From: CAYQMF01 sp964418595
GTDB lineage: Bacteria; Planctomycetota; UBA1135; UBA2386
Assembly: GCA_964418595.1 (NCBI GenBank)
Contig: CAYQMF010000001.1
Span: 113,444-177,443 of the forward strand
Length of the DNA: 64,000 nucleotides
Direction: 5' to 3'
Within the stretch, counting starts at the first letter, position 1; each line of letters begins with the position of its first letter. The translations under genes were made by a program, and so were the position numbers. The notes under the pieces are model-generated. The model did not search any database. It was not told where the DNA came from and was given only the letters and a program-made list of their open reading frames with translations. This document shows positions 45,571 to 54,938 of this stretch, in pieces.

Positions 45571-48570
45571 TCACCCCCCCGCCTTGCGGGGACGTGTCTC
45601 CGGCTTCTGCTCGACGAGCTTGGGCCGGATCTCGATCCCGGTGAGATCGCGATCGAGCACCTCGATCGGATCCTCGTGCCGCCACTCGCCCTCCAGGTTG
45701 CCGTGGACCTGGACGCGGTAGCGACCGGGCGGCAGCCCTTCGACCTTGAAGGTCCCGTCCTCGCCGACGCTGTCGCCCGACGACACCCACGACGACGCGT
45801 TGTGCGGCCCATCGCCGCTCTGCTCACGCGTGAAGCCGATCCACAGCCACGTGTTGTCGGGGTCCTTGGGCTTGGGCAGCAGGGTGCGATCCAGGCGGCC
45901 GGCCACCGAGTACACCCGCGCGAGCTGGATGCGCACGCTGTCGGTGCGCCCCGACGCCGCGACCGAGGCCTCGACGACTCCGCGCCCGATCGTCTTGTGG
46001 GTTGCCTCGATCGTGTACTTGCCCGCCGAAGCGCGCGCGATCTCGAAGCGCCCGCGCGCGTCTGTGGTCGCCGACAGGTTCGCCCCTTCGCCGTCCATGC
46101 GATGCCCGCGCACGCGCACGCCGCTGGCCGGCATGCCGTCGGGTTGCAGGACGACGCCCTCGAGCGAACCGGTGGTGACGGTCACCGGCAACTCGACGAT
46201 CTCCCCTGCCTTCACTTCGACCATCTTGGTCCAGATCGACGACTCGAACGGAGAGGCGCCCGTCGCCACCTTCTCCCGCACTTCGAGATGGATGTGGCCC
46301 ACCGGCACCTGGCCGAGATCGAACCGACCACCCGCGTCGACCTTCGCCGACATGTAGCGGTTGTGCCAGCCGCCGATCGTCGCACCCTCCGCGGCGACTC
46401 CGTCGATGAAGACGCTGCCCATGATCCGCCCGGTCGGACCCTCGATCTGCCGCTCCACATTGGTCTCGAGCGTCGCCTGCACGGTGGTCCCGGTGACGAC
46501 GGTCACCTTCACCTCCGGCCGCTCCTCGAACATGCGCATGCCGACGAACATCGAGGTGATGTCGGTGAAGGAGCCCATCCCGTTGATCGAGTCGATCGCG
46601 GTCAGCTCCCAGGTCCCGGGCTGCAGGCCACGCAGCGCGAAGCGGCCCTCGGCGTCGGGCATCGCGAGCACCGGCATCTCCCCCGATGGCCCGCGCACGT
46701 GCTCCAGATCCCAGGGCCGGTTCGCGCTGACCATGTACTTCCCGGGTTCGGGCGGCTTGCCGGCGGTGGTCACGACACCCTCGATGGCACCCGGCTCGAC
46801 CAGCGTCAGGATCACGAGTTCCGTGGTCGGCACGTCGACCCGCGTCGCGACCGCACCGTAGCGGGGATGCGTCGCCTCCAGCACCGCGTTGCCCTTCACC
46901 AGGCGCTTGACGACCAACCGACCGTCGCCGCCGGTCGTGCCGCAGTGCATGGGAAACTCGCGCACGTCGTTACCGCGCATGGTTGCGTAGATGGTCGCGT
47001 TGCGGATCGGCTGCTTCGCGGAATCGACGACGAGCACCGTCACGTCGACCTGCGGCGGCAGCCGCACGTCCATCACCTTGTCGGCGTCGATGGTGACGTC
47101 GACGGCCTCCCACGCGTGATCGGCCGCCGACGCGAACAGGGCATAGCGACCCGCGTCGACGTCGCGCAGCGCGATGCTGCCATCGTCGTTCCGGGTCTGC
47201 CGGCTGGCGAGGTCGACGCGCGTCGTGAGGCCGAACAAGCTCATCGGCGCCGCTGCCTCCGTGCCCATCGGCGCCGCGACGAGCTTGAGCACGGGATCCT
47301 GGATCGGCGTGCCCGCGGCGCTCGCGATCCGCACCGTGAGTGTGAAGCGCGCCGGCAACACCACGACGAAGTCGCGGTTGATCGACTGCGCCGGCGTCAC
47401 CGTCCAGGGATCCGTGGGACCGCGCCGTACGGCGGCGAGCACCTCGCTCGCCGCGAAGCCGCGGCACTCGAACTGGCCACGCGCGTCGGTCGCACTCGCC
47501 GGGCGCGCGAACGCGACCGGGGCGACGGCCAACTTGGTGCCCACGATCACCTCCGCGCCGACGACGGGCTTGCTCGCGGTGTCGAGCACGCGTCCTGCCG
47601 CGGTCTCCCCCTCGCGCAGCGGGAACCTGCCGATGTCGCGCTCCTGACCCGCGTCGAGCTTCACGTTCGGCATCACGTGCGGCAGGCGACCGTCGATGGT
47701 TGCCGCGACGAGGTTCACGCCGGGCTGGATGCCGGTGAGGCGGAACCGCCCGTCGGGGCCCGACTGCGTGGTGGGAATCGGCAGCTCCTCGAACAGCTTC
47801 GCCACCCAGGGTGGCATCTGGATGACCACGGGCGCCGATCCCTCGCTGACGATGAGGAAGCCCTTGGGGTCGAACTGCTCGACCGGCACGGCCTGCGAGA
47901 CCATCCCGGGGATGTCGAGGGCGCGGACCGTCGCGCCGGCGATGGGATCGCCACTCTCGTCGACCACGGTGCCGAGCGCGATCGCACCGTTCTTGAGGAC
48001 GATGTCGCCGAGGTCGACGGTCTCGCCTGGGCCCGGCGTGCGCGCGGCGAAGTGCAGCGTCGTGTTCTCGCCGTCGGCGTCGGCCTTGATCATGTACATC
48101 GAGCGCGGCGGGACGCCGGCGAACTCGAAACGACCGTCGGCGCCGGTCCGCACCTCACCGACGATGAGGCTGCTGAGGTCCTGGGGCGGCTCGTGCTCGA
48201 GGCTCATCGTGGGCGTGAGCACGACCATGGGATCGACCCGGTAGGCGCGCACCAGCCGCTGCGGTGCCGGCTCCTTGTCGAAGGCGACCACGCGCCCGAC
48301 CAGGCGCGCCATCGCCGCCGCGATCTCGGGGTCGTCGGCAGGGCGGGCGCCGGGCGTCGCCACTTCTGTGCGTGCGGCGCGCGGGGCGCCGACCGCCGGC
48401 TGGTCTTGCACGGGCGGCGCGTCGGTGCGCAGGGCGGTCACGGCGGGCGGCGCGCCCGCCACCGGCGGCGCAACCACTACGGGCGCCGAGCCGGACGAAA
48501 AGAAGAACCATCCACCCAGCGCCACGAGCGCGAGGATGACGAGGACGAGCAGGCTGCTGTGCTTCTCCAT
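45571..48570 (-). CDS. Giant carboxypeptidase-regulatory-like repeat protein, paralogue of 12437
   Basis: A 999-residue protein with an N-terminal membrane anchor (LLVLVILALVALGGWFFFSS), then an Ala/Pro-rich linker and a series of beta-sandwich repeats: GTVVDESGDPIAGATVRAL, GRVLDTASKPVVGAEVIVG, VVDSAKQPIRNATIYAT, GVVTTAGKPPEPGKYMV, VFIDGVAAEGATIGGW and GVVLQPDGMPASGVRVRGH, each followed by a D-x-x-G-R-F strand. It mirrors the plan of the protein at 12437-15481 in size, anchor and repeat style, so the two are probable paralogues. A structural or surface-binding role is inferred. It starts ATG 48570, divergent from the HD-domain gene. Confidence 0.72.
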   Translation of the reverse strand: MEKHSSLLVLVILALVALGGWFFFSSGSAPVVVAPPVAGAPPAVTALRTDAPPVQDQPAVGAPRAARTEVATPGARPADDPEIAAAMARLVGRVVAFDKEPAPQRLVRAYRVDPMVVLTPTMSLEHEPPQDLSSLIVGEVRTGADGRFEFAGVPPRSMYMIKADADGENTTLHFAARTPGPGETVDLGDIVLKNGAIALGTVVDESGDPIAGATVRALDIPGMVSQAVPVEQFDPKGFLIVSEGSAPVVIQMPPWVAKLFEELPIPTTQSGPDGRFRLTGIQPGVNLVAATIDGRLPHVMPNVKLDAGQERDIGRFPLREGETAAGRVLDTASKPVVGAEVIVGTKLAVAPVAFARPASATDARGQFECRGFAASEVLAAVRRGPTDPWTVTPAQSINRDFVVVLPARFTLTVRIASAAGTPIQDPVLKLVAAPMGTEAAAPMSLFGLTTRVDLASRQTRNDDGSIALRDVDAGRYALFASAADHAWEAVDVTIDADKVMDVRLPPQVDVTVLVVDSAKQPIRNATIYATMRGNDVREFPMHCGTTGGDGRLVVKRLVKGNAVLEATHPRYGAVATRVDVPTTELVILTLVEPGAIEGVVTTAGKPPEPGKYMVSANRPWDLEHVRGPSGEMPVLAMPDAEGRFALRGLQPGTWELTAIDSINGMGSFTDITSMFVGMRMFEERPEVKVTVVTGTTVQATLETNVERQIEGPTGRIMGSVFIDGVAAEGATIGGWHNRYMSAKVDAGGRFDLGQVPVGHIHLEVREKVATGASPFESSIWTKMVEVKAGEIVELPVTVTTGSLEGVVLQPDGMPASGVRVRGHRMDGEGANLSATTDARGRFEIARASAGKYTIEATHKTIGRGVVEASVAASGRTDSVRIQLARVYSVAGRLDRTLLPKPKDPDNTWLWIGFTREQSGDGPHNASSWVSSGDSVGEDGTFKVEGLPPGRYRVQVHGNLEGEWRHEDPIEVLDRDLTGIEIRPKLVEQKPETRPRKAGG

Positions 48571-48775
48571 GAGCGGGGTCGGCGGGTCACCGGCGAGAGG
48601 GGGACTGGATTGTGGCCGGCGGCTGCGTCGCGTGTGTTGGAGAATTCAGCTTCGACGAAATGGGCCGCTCCCCGCAGGCGGTCGGGCGGCCTCGCGTTGG
48701 CGCGTGCGCTTGCCCTATCCTGTCACGCTCTCGGCTCCGCCGGTACCGAGCCTGCGCGGCGCTCGCCAATCCCTG

Positions 48776-49324
48776 ATGCACGAACACGACGGCCCCGACG
48801 CTCCGCACCGCCGCCTCGCGGCTGCCCTCCTGTACTCCATCGAGAAACACGCCGCACAGCGTCGCCGTGACGGAAGTCCGTACATCGCCCATCCGATCCG
48901 GGTGGCGGAGAGCCTGCGCAGCATCGGGGGCATCGACGATCCCGACGTGATCATGGCCGGGCTCATGCACGACCTCATCGAGGACACCGACGTCGAGTAC
49001 GACGACCTGGTGCGCCGCTTCGGCGCGCGCGTGGCCGACCTCGTCGCGATCCTCTCCGGCGACATGCGCCTGCCCAAGCCGGCGCGGCGCAGCGAGGTGC
49101 TCGAACGGATCCGCACTGCCTCTCCGGACGCCAAGGCCATCCGGCTCGCGGACCGCCTCGACAACCTCATGGACATGGCCGGCTTCTCCGACGCGCGCAA
49201 GCGCGAGTTCGTGGCCGGCTCGAAGCGCACGCTGGACGCCTGCCGTGGCGCCAACGCCGCGCTCGAGGCGGCGCTCGCGCGCGCGATCGCGCACCAGGAG
49301 TCGGCGCTCGCGTCGACGGCCTGA
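48776..49324 (+). CDS. SpoT/MESH1-like HD phosphohydrolase
   Basis: A 182-residue cytosolic HD protein. YIAHPIRVAESL holds the first metal histidine, AGLMHDLIEDTDVEYDDLV the HD pair and the ED catalytic pair, and KAIRLADRLDNL the last aspartate. This is the set seen in the hydrolase half of RelA/SpoT and in MESH1. It may remove pyrophosphate from (p)ppGpp or act on another nucleotide; there is no synthetase domain. It starts ATG 48776 and is convergent with the NUDIX gene (6 bases between stops). Confidence 0.82.
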   Translation: MHEHDGPDAPHRRLAAALLYSIEKHAAQRRRDGSPYIAHPIRVAESLRSIGGIDDPDVIMAGLMHDLIEDTDVEYDDLVRRFGARVADLVAILSGDMRLPKPARRSEVLERIRTASPDAKAIRLADRLDNLMDMAGFSDARKREFVAGSKRTLDACRGANAALEAALARAIAHQESALASTA

Positions 49325-49330
49325 CGACGG

Positions 49331-49879
49331 TCAGCGCCCCTGCGCCCAGAGCCGGTACAGGTACAGCCCGGAGAGCGCCAGGGCGTGATCCAGCTCGCCG
49401 CGCAGCGCCATCGCCTCCGCGGTCGGCAACGGCACGACGACGACCTCGAGGTCTTCGCCCGGATCCGGCTGCACGTCGCCGACGCGGGTGCAGCCGCGCG
49501 CCAGGAAGGTCGTGATCCGGTTCGTGAACAACGCCGGGTTGGGATTCACATCGCCGAGGCGCACCAGCTCACGCGCCGCGAACCCGGTCTCTTCACGCAG
49601 CTCGCGCGCCGCCGCGATCGCGACGTCCTCGCCGGGATCGATCGCGCCGCCGGGGATCTCGAGCGTCACCCGGTCGGGGCCGGGCCGGTACTGGCGCACG
49701 AGCACGAGTTCCTCCGCGTCGGTGAGCGCCACGATGTTCACCCAGTCGAGCGTGCGCACCTGGAAGAACCCGATCTCGAGGCCGGTGCGCGGCGAGCGCC
49801 GGTGCGTCTTGTGCACGTCGAAGACCTTGTAGCGGAGCAGACGCTCGTCCCGCACCAGGGGCCACGGCTGCAGCGTCAT
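49331..49879 (-). CDS. NUDIX hydrolase, ADP-ribose pyrophosphatase-like
   Basis: A 182-residue enzyme. The Nudix box is complete: GGAIDPGEDVAIAAARELREETGFAA fits G-x5-E-x7-R-E-U-x-E-E-x-G-U. The upstream strand WVNIVALTDAEELVLVRQYR and downstream PGEDLEVVVVP match ADP-ribose/sugar-nucleotide pyrophosphatases such as NudF. It would clear ADP-ribose or a related dinucleotide. Its ATG overlaps by 4 bases the stop of the metallophosphatase-like gene upstream, so they are coupled. Confidence 0.88.
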   Translation of the reverse strand: MTLQPWPLVRDERLLRYKVFDVHKTHRRSPRTGLEIGFFQVRTLDWVNIVALTDAEELVLVRQYRPGPDRVTLEIPGGAIDPGEDVAIAAARELREETGFAARELVRLGDVNPNPALFTNRITTFLARGCTRVGDVQPDPGEDLEVVVVPLPTAEAMALRGELDHALALSGLYLYRLWAQGR

Positions 49880-51171
49880 TTGCTCAGCACGTGCGTGTAG
49901 AGCACCTTGCCGTCGGCGGCGCGGAACGAGATCTCGAGCTTCTTGCCGTCGAAGCGGAACCACGTGAACCCGCCCCCGCCCCAGGCGAACACCGTCCCCG
50001 GCACGATGTCGGGCTCGACCCCCATCTCCGGACCACCGCCGCCGCCGGACTGGACGATGGGGATCCCGTCCTTGGGCGCCGACAGGCGCAGGGCACCCCC
50101 GCCGGCACAGATCACGAGGTCGACCTTGCCCTCGCGCAGGTGCATGGCGCAGCGCTGGTCCAGGGTCTGCTGGTCGGGCGTCTGCACGAACGCGCCGGTC
50201 GACACGAGCGGTTCGTGCGCGAACACGATCTTCCAATCGGCCGTGGACTGGCGCGTGCCCGCGACGAGGGCCCGCAGCGCCGCGCGCGTGGTGGGCTGTG
50301 CCACCGTCGCGGTGAGGGAGCCGACGTCAGCGCCGACGAAACCCACGCGCTTGCCGCGGCACTCGAGTTCGAACGAGAACACGGCGTCGGGGATCGCCCA
50401 GCGCGTGTCGATCGCGCCGCGCGACGCCTGCGCCGACGCGCTGCCGCGGTGGTCGGCCGGTCCGAGCACGGCGTAGAACGGCACGTCGAGCCGCCGCTTG
50501 TCGTACACCTCGACGAAGTCGCGCGCGAAGCGCGGGTCGGTCAACTCGGCGAGGCCCTTCGGCAGGAAGTTGTTGCCCAGCAAGAGGACGAAGTCGAGCG
50601 GCCCCGTGGCGGCGAGCTTCGCCATCGACTCGGCGACGAGGCGCTGGCCCGACAGCCCCGTGCCGGTGTTGCCCAGCGCGCAGAACACGAGGTCCCCGGA
50701 GTCGGGTCGGTCGGCGGGCGGCTTCGACTCCGGCGCCTTGCGCTCCTGCAGGACCGGCACGTGCATGCGCGGCGCCACGGACGCCTCGAGCCGATGCGTC
50801 TCCTCACCTTCCTTGACCACCTTCCACTCGAACGACAGCGTCACCTGCGACGGCGTGAAGGCCCGCACGGTCAGCTTGCCCGGCACAGGCGTGCTTCCGG
50901 GCTCCGCGTCGGTGCCGAGCACCGCGTGCACCTCCGTCGCGGCAAGCCCGTGTTCGCCGGGCGCCGGCCACTCGAGCCTCGGGAAGTGCAGCGTGAAGAC
51001 GAAGCCAGGGCCGGTCTCCGGCCGACCGCTGAGGCGGAGCCAGCCGAGCGGGCTGATGACCGCGGCCGGAGAGGCCAAAGCCTTGCCGTCGAGGGTCACC
51101 CGGTCGGCGGGGATCGGCCCCTCGGCCTGGACCAAGGTCGCGGCGAGGGCGAGAGCGAGAGCAATCGACAT
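49876..51171 (-). CDS. Exported metallophosphatase-fold protein with lost metal motifs
   Basis: A 431-residue exported protein (signal MSIALALALAATLVQA). Residues 160-430 follow the order of tartrate-resistant acid phosphatases: GNNFLPKGLAELTDPRF then FVEVYDKRRLDVPFYAVLGP, DHRGSASAQ, and a C-terminal KLEISFRAADGKVLYTHVL. The metal-binding motifs are altered. GDxG is GNTG (167-170), GDN is GNN (199-201), GNHD is GPAD (237-240), GHxP is AHEP (318-321, His retained), and GHxH is GGGA (357-360). The fold seems kept but catalysis should be lost. It may bind a ligand or act as a structural protein. Confidence 0.75.
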   Translation of the reverse strand: MSIALALALAATLVQAEGPIPADRVTLDGKALASPAAVISPLGWLRLSGRPETGPGFVFTLHFPRLEWPAPGEHGLAATEVHAVLGTDAEPGSTPVPGKLTVRAFTPSQVTLSFEWKVVKEGEETHRLEASVAPRMHVPVLQERKAPESKPPADRPDSGDLVFCALGNTGTGLSGQRLVAESMAKLAATGPLDFVLLLGNNFLPKGLAELTDPRFARDFVEVYDKRRLDVPFYAVLGPADHRGSASAQASRGAIDTRWAIPDAVFSFELECRGKRVGFVGADVGSLTATVAQPTTRAALRALVAGTRQSTADWKIVFAHEPLVSTGAFVQTPDQQTLDQRCAMHLREGKVDLVICAGGGALRLSAPKDGIPIVQSGGGGGPEMGVEPDIVPGTVFAWGGGGFTWFRFDGKKLEISFRAADGKVLYTHVLSK

Positions 51172-51314
51172 CCGCACAGGGTAGCAGCCGGCGCCCCGCC
51201 GCCGCAGGTAGCGATCCCGATGCCTGCAACTCGCCCCATCGCAGAAGCCGGCGGCCGCAACCCACGGGGTTGCGTCGCTGCGCGACGCCAGAGAGGGCCG
51301 CCGGCGATGGCATT

Positions 51315-51369
51315 GTCTGGGGCTTCCAGGGCCGCTGGGCCGTGGCGAACAACACAGGCGTGCCAGATT
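51315..51369 (-). repeat. Dispersed intergenic repeat, copy B
   Basis: Shares a core of 31 bases (29 identical) with 36321-36351 in opposite orientation. It lies in the 295-base gap between the phosphatase-like gene and the glycosyltransferase gene; nothing else recognisable is in that gap. Translated, the core would read FATAQRPWKP, but I see no gene. Confidence 0.5.
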
Positions 51370-51466
51370 CGCAGCCCTTGCAGCCCTGCCACGGCAGGTT
51401 CTGTGCACGATCGCTACAGCGGCGGGCCCGCTGTGCCGAAGAGAGACGCAGACCCCTCGGCGTGCC

Positions 51467-52432
51467 ATGGCCGACATCCCCGTCACCATCGTCGTTCCCA
51501 CCTGGCGCCGGCCAGACGAACTCGCCCGCTGCCTCACCGCGCTGCGGGCGGAGCTGCTGGCGCGCCGGCACGCCGAGGTGGTCACCCTCCACGCTCCCGG
51601 TGACGAGGTGGCGGAAGAGCGCGTCCGTCGCGACTACCCGGAGGTGACGGTGCTGCGCGCACCGGCCCGCAACCTCAGCCTGCAACGCAACCTCGCCGCG
51701 CGGCACGCCAAGGGCGACATCGTCGTCTACCTCGACGACGACGCCTGGCCGATCCCCGGCTGGCTCGATGCCCTGCTCGCGCCCTTTGCCGACCAGGAGG
51801 TGGCCGCCGTCGGCGGCCGCGTCCTGCGCGGCGATGGCTCGCTGCAGTACGGGGCGATGGCCGTCTCGACCGTCGGTCGGCCCTTCGTGCTCCGCGATGA
51901 AGAAGACCCACCGCGCGGCACGGCGCGCACGTTGCCGGGGGGCAACCTCGCCGTGCGGCGCGACGTGCTGTGCGCGCTGGGCGGCTTCGACGAGAACTTC
52001 GCGTACCACTTCGACGACGTCGACTTCTCGCTGCGGCTGTGGCGGTCGGGCTACAAGACCGTGTACCGCGCCGACGCGAGCATCCATCACGAGCCCGCGC
52101 CGGGACCGCACCGCCGCACGTTCTGGGATCGCGACTGGCACACGATCGCGCAGAACAGCATCTACCTGGCGTTCCGGCACGCGCCACCGGGCAAGCGCCG
52201 GTGGGCGGTGCTGCTGCAGGTCCCCAAGGCCGCGCGCTTCTGCTGGTGGGCCTGCACCGGGCGACTGACGCTGGGTGGCCTGTGGCGCGCGTTGCGCGGG
52301 CTGGCGACCGGCATCGTCGCCGGTTGGCGGAAGGGCAAGCACGTCCCCCCCGCGCTCCCCCTGCGCCGAGACGACTCGCCTCCACGCGAGTCGCGCAGCC
52401 TCGCGTGCGCGGGCGCGACGAACACGCCGTGA
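51467..52432 (+). CDS. Glycosyltransferase family 2
   Basis: A 321-residue GT-A enzyme: VTIVVPTWRRPDELARCLTA (nucleotide-binding start), GDIVVYLDDDAWPIPGWLDAL (DxD metal motif), TARTLPGGNLAVRRDVLCAL and HFDDVDFSLRLWRSGYK. It adds a sugar to an envelope glycan or lipid. It heads a three-gene polysaccharide operon with a GTGA overlap to the flippase. The C-terminus is basic and Pro-rich. Confidence 0.9.
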   Translation: MADIPVTIVVPTWRRPDELARCLTALRAELLARRHAEVVTLHAPGDEVAEERVRRDYPEVTVLRAPARNLSLQRNLAARHAKGDIVVYLDDDAWPIPGWLDALLAPFADQEVAAVGGRVLRGDGSLQYGAMAVSTVGRPFVLRDEEDPPRGTARTLPGGNLAVRRDVLCALGGFDENFAYHFDDVDFSLRLWRSGYKTVYRADASIHHEPAPGPHRRTFWDRDWHTIAQNSIYLAFRHAPPGKRRWAVLLQVPKAARFCWWACTGRLTLGGLWRALRGLATGIVAGWRKGKHVPPALPLRRDDSPPRESRSLACAGATNTP

Positions 52433-53868
52433 GCAGGCACGTCCGCGCCACGCTGTTCGCGCTCGCCACCGGCGTCGCCGCGCAGCGCGTGCTGGCTCTG
52501 CTGGTCACGCTGCTGATCGGCCGGCACGTCGGGCTCGCAGCGTTCGGCGAGTACGCATCAGGGGTGCAGATCGCGCTGCTCGTCGCGCTGCTCGCGGACG
52601 GCGGCATCCGCCTGCTCACCGCGCGCGAGATGGGCGCGCGCCCGGAGCGCGCGGTCGCCACCCTGCGCGCCTCGCTCGCGCTGCGCAGCCGCCTCGCGCT
52701 CGGCGCCACCGTCGCGTTCGCGGCCATCGCGGTCGTCGTCGCGGATGCGTGGCCGTTCCACCTCGCCTGCGCCGGTCTCGTGCTCGTCGCACCCTTCGAC
52801 CAGAAGCAGCTCGCGGATGCGCTGGGGCGCGCCGGTACCGAGGTGCGCTGGGAAGCGGCTGCATCGCTGACCTACCTGGTGCTGGCCGCGGTGCTCGTCG
52901 GTCTCGACTGCCACGACCTCGGCGCCTTCGTCGGTGCCCTGCTGGTCAGCCGCCTGGTGTACGCCGCGCACACCGTCGTCTGGCTCCGCGGCCTGCCGCC
53001 AACGCCGGAGCGCGTGCCGATGCGCGACTTGCTGCGCACCGGCTCCGTGCTCGGCGTGACCCAGCTCGCCAACGAGCTGATCTTCGCCGCCGACATCGTG
53101 CTCCTGCGCGCGCTCGTCTCCCGCGAGGCAGCCGCGCTCTACGCCGCCGCGCAGCGCATCGTGCTCGCCGCCGACACGCCGGTGCGGGTGCTCGCCCGCC
53201 TCCTGCAGCCGCACCTCATGCACGCCGCAGTGCACGGCGACGCCGCCGGCACGCTCGCGCGTGGCCTGCGGGCGAGCGCCCATCTCGTGCTGCCGATCGC
53301 GGCTGGCGGCTGCGTCGTCGCCCCGGACCTGCTCGCGCTCGCGTTCGGCGCCGACTTCGCCGCTGCCGCGCCGACGCTGCGCTGGCTGCTCGGCGCGTCG
53401 GTCGTGCTCGGCGCCGCCTCGCTCTACGGCAACCTCCTGGTCGCGCACGGCGCAGTGCTGCCGTACCTCGCCTGCCTGTCCCTGGGCATGGTCGCCAACG
53501 TCGCGTTGACCTTGTGGTGGATCGGCCCGTTCGGCGCCGCCGGCTCGGCGGCGGCGAGCTTCGTCGCGATGACGCTGGCCTCGGGCCTCGCGCTGGTCCT
53601 GCTGAGGCGCCGGCTCACCTTCCCGCTCCTCTCGCCGTGGCTCCGTCCCGTGTTGCACGCCGCGCTCGTGATGGTCGCAGCATGGCTGCCCGGACGCTGC
53701 CTCACCCCGGGCGCCCCGAGCACGCTCGGCGCACAACTGCTCGCCGGCGGGCTCGCCCTCGTGCTGGGGCTGCAGGCCTTCGAGATGCGCGGCCGATGGC
53801 GCAGCTTCGGCGAGGGGCTGGAGCGCGCCAGCGGCTTCGGTCGGACGCCGGGGGAACTGCCGCGATGA
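52429..53868 (+). CDS. Polysaccharide flippase (Wzx-like)
   Basis: A 479-residue membrane protein from GTG 52429 with about 12-14 helices. It starts ATLFALATGVAAQRVLALLVTLLIGRHVG and has FGEYASGVQIALLVALLADGGI, typical of the MOP-superfamily O-antigen and teichuronic-acid flippases. The middle holds WLRGLPPTPERVPMRDLLRTGSVLG and AALYAAAQRIVLAADTP. It would move lipid-linked sugars across the inner membrane. It overlaps both neighbours by 4 bases, so all three genes are coupled. Confidence 0.88.
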   Translation: MSRHVRATLFALATGVAAQRVLALLVTLLIGRHVGLAAFGEYASGVQIALLVALLADGGIRLLTAREMGARPERAVATLRASLALRSRLALGATVAFAAIAVVVADAWPFHLACAGLVLVAPFDQKQLADALGRAGTEVRWEAAASLTYLVLAAVLVGLDCHDLGAFVGALLVSRLVYAAHTVVWLRGLPPTPERVPMRDLLRTGSVLGVTQLANELIFAADIVLLRALVSREAAALYAAAQRIVLAADTPVRVLARLLQPHLMHAAVHGDAAGTLARGLRASAHLVLPIAAGGCVVAPDLLALAFGADFAAAAPTLRWLLGASVVLGAASLYGNLLVAHGAVLPYLACLSLGMVANVALTLWWIGPFGAAGSAAASFVAMTLASGLALVLLRRRLTFPLLSPWLRPVLHAALVMVAAWLPGRCLTPGAPSTLGAQLLAGGLALVLGLQAFEMRGRWRSFGEGLERASGFGRTPGELPR

Positions 53869-54938
53869 TCCTGCTCGCCCACGCGCTGGATGCCGTGCCC
53901 GCGCCGCCGCCGGCACCGCAGGCGACCGTCGCGTGCGTCATCGTCAACCACGGCAGCCACGACCTGGTGGTGCGTTGCGTTGCGAGCCTGCGTGCGACTG
54001 CGCCGCAGGTCGGGATCTGGGTGGTCGACAACAGCGAGCCGGGCGAGGCCTCGGCGTTGCGCGCCTCGCTCCCGACCTGCACGGTGCTCGTGGTACCCAA
54101 CCGCGGCTTCGGCGCCGCGTGCAACGCCGCCATCGAGGCCGTCCTCGCCACGCGGGCGGACCTGACGCATGTCCTTCTCCTCAACCCCGACACCGAGGTG
54201 GAACCCGGGTGCCTCGACGCGATGCTCGCCACCTGGGCACGGCAGCCCGACGCGGGGATCGTCGGGGCACGCGTGTTGTCGATGGACGGCACGCGCGTGC
54301 TCTTCGAATGCGGGCGCGTGCGGCCCTGCACGCTGACGCGCAGCCATGTCCCAGCGCCAGCGGGCAACCCTGACATCGAGACCGGATTCGTGACCGGCGC
54401 CTGCATGCTGATCGGCGCCGACCTCCTGCGCAGTGGCCTTCGGTTCGACGAGGGTTACTTCCTGTACGTGGAGGACATGGACCTCTGCCGGGCAGTCGTG
54501 GCGCGCGGTCGCAGCCTTTGGGTGGCGCGCGGGGCTCGAGTCCGCCATCACGATGGCGGCACGCAGCGCGAACCCGCCGTGCTCGGCACGATGCGGGCAC
54601 GGCAGCTCACCTGGCTGACGGCGGGCAAGGTGCGCTTCGCCCGCAAGTGGCTCACGCCCTGGCAGCGCGTGTGCTTCTTCGCGATGGCAGCGATCGCCAA
54701 GCCCCTCGTCGGCCTGCTGACCTCAGGCAGCACGGCGTTCGTGCGACCGTACTTCGCGGGACTCTTCCAGCGCGCAGACCGTCGTGTTCCGCAAGCTTCG
54801 TCTCCCTATGCTTCGCGTCGATGCTTGCCCCGCGTCTGCTCTCCGTCTGCATCGCGCTCGCCGGCGGACTCACCGCCCAACGCGGTCTCAACCTCCTCTT
54901 CTACGGCAACAGCTACACGATCGACAACTGGACGGTGA
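53865..54938 (+). CDS. Glycosyltransferase family 2, rhamnosyltransferase-like
   Basis: A 357-residue enzyme. VACVIVNHGSHDLVVRCVASL and DNSEPGEASALRASLP begin the GT-A fold, VLLLNPDTEVEPGCLDAML has the N-P-D-x-E/D-x metal motif of rhamnosyltransferase-like GT2, and YFLYVEDMDLCRAVVARG the substrate motif. The last 45 residues run as an Arg/Ser/Pro-rich tail and overlap the next gene by 118 bases, which is unusual. Either the long overlap is real or the true stop was lost. It is the last gene of the operon. Confidence 0.87.
   Translation: MILLAHALDAVPAPPPAPQATVACVIVNHGSHDLVVRCVASLRATAPQVGIWVVDNSEPGEASALRASLPTCTVLVVPNRGFGAACNAAIEAVLATRADLTHVLLLNPDTEVEPGCLDAMLATWARQPDAGIVGARVLSMDGTRVLFECGRVRPCTLTRSHVPAPAGNPDIETGFVTGACMLIGADLLRSGLRFDEGYFLYVEDMDLCRAVVARGRSLWVARGARVRHHDGGTQREPAVLGTMRARQLTWLTAGKVRFARKWLTPWQRVCFFAMAAIAKPLVGLLTSGSTAFVRPYFAGLFQRADRRVPQASSPYASRRCLPRVCSPSASRSPADSPPNAVSTSSSTATATRSTTGR
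54807..54812 (+). promoter_or_regulatory. Possible -10 box (TATGCT) for the SGNH-like gene
   Basis: TATGCT lies inside the end of the preceding gene and ends eight bases before ATG 54821; no Shine-Dalgarno sequence is present. Confidence 0.3.

Noticed and set aside
45343..48870. Long open frame of 1175 codons on the plus strand opposite the giant repeat protein
   Set aside because: It is low-complexity Arg/His/Asp-rich and lies antisense to a protein with signal and repeat motifs; only its first 70 codons are the remnant noted at 45206.
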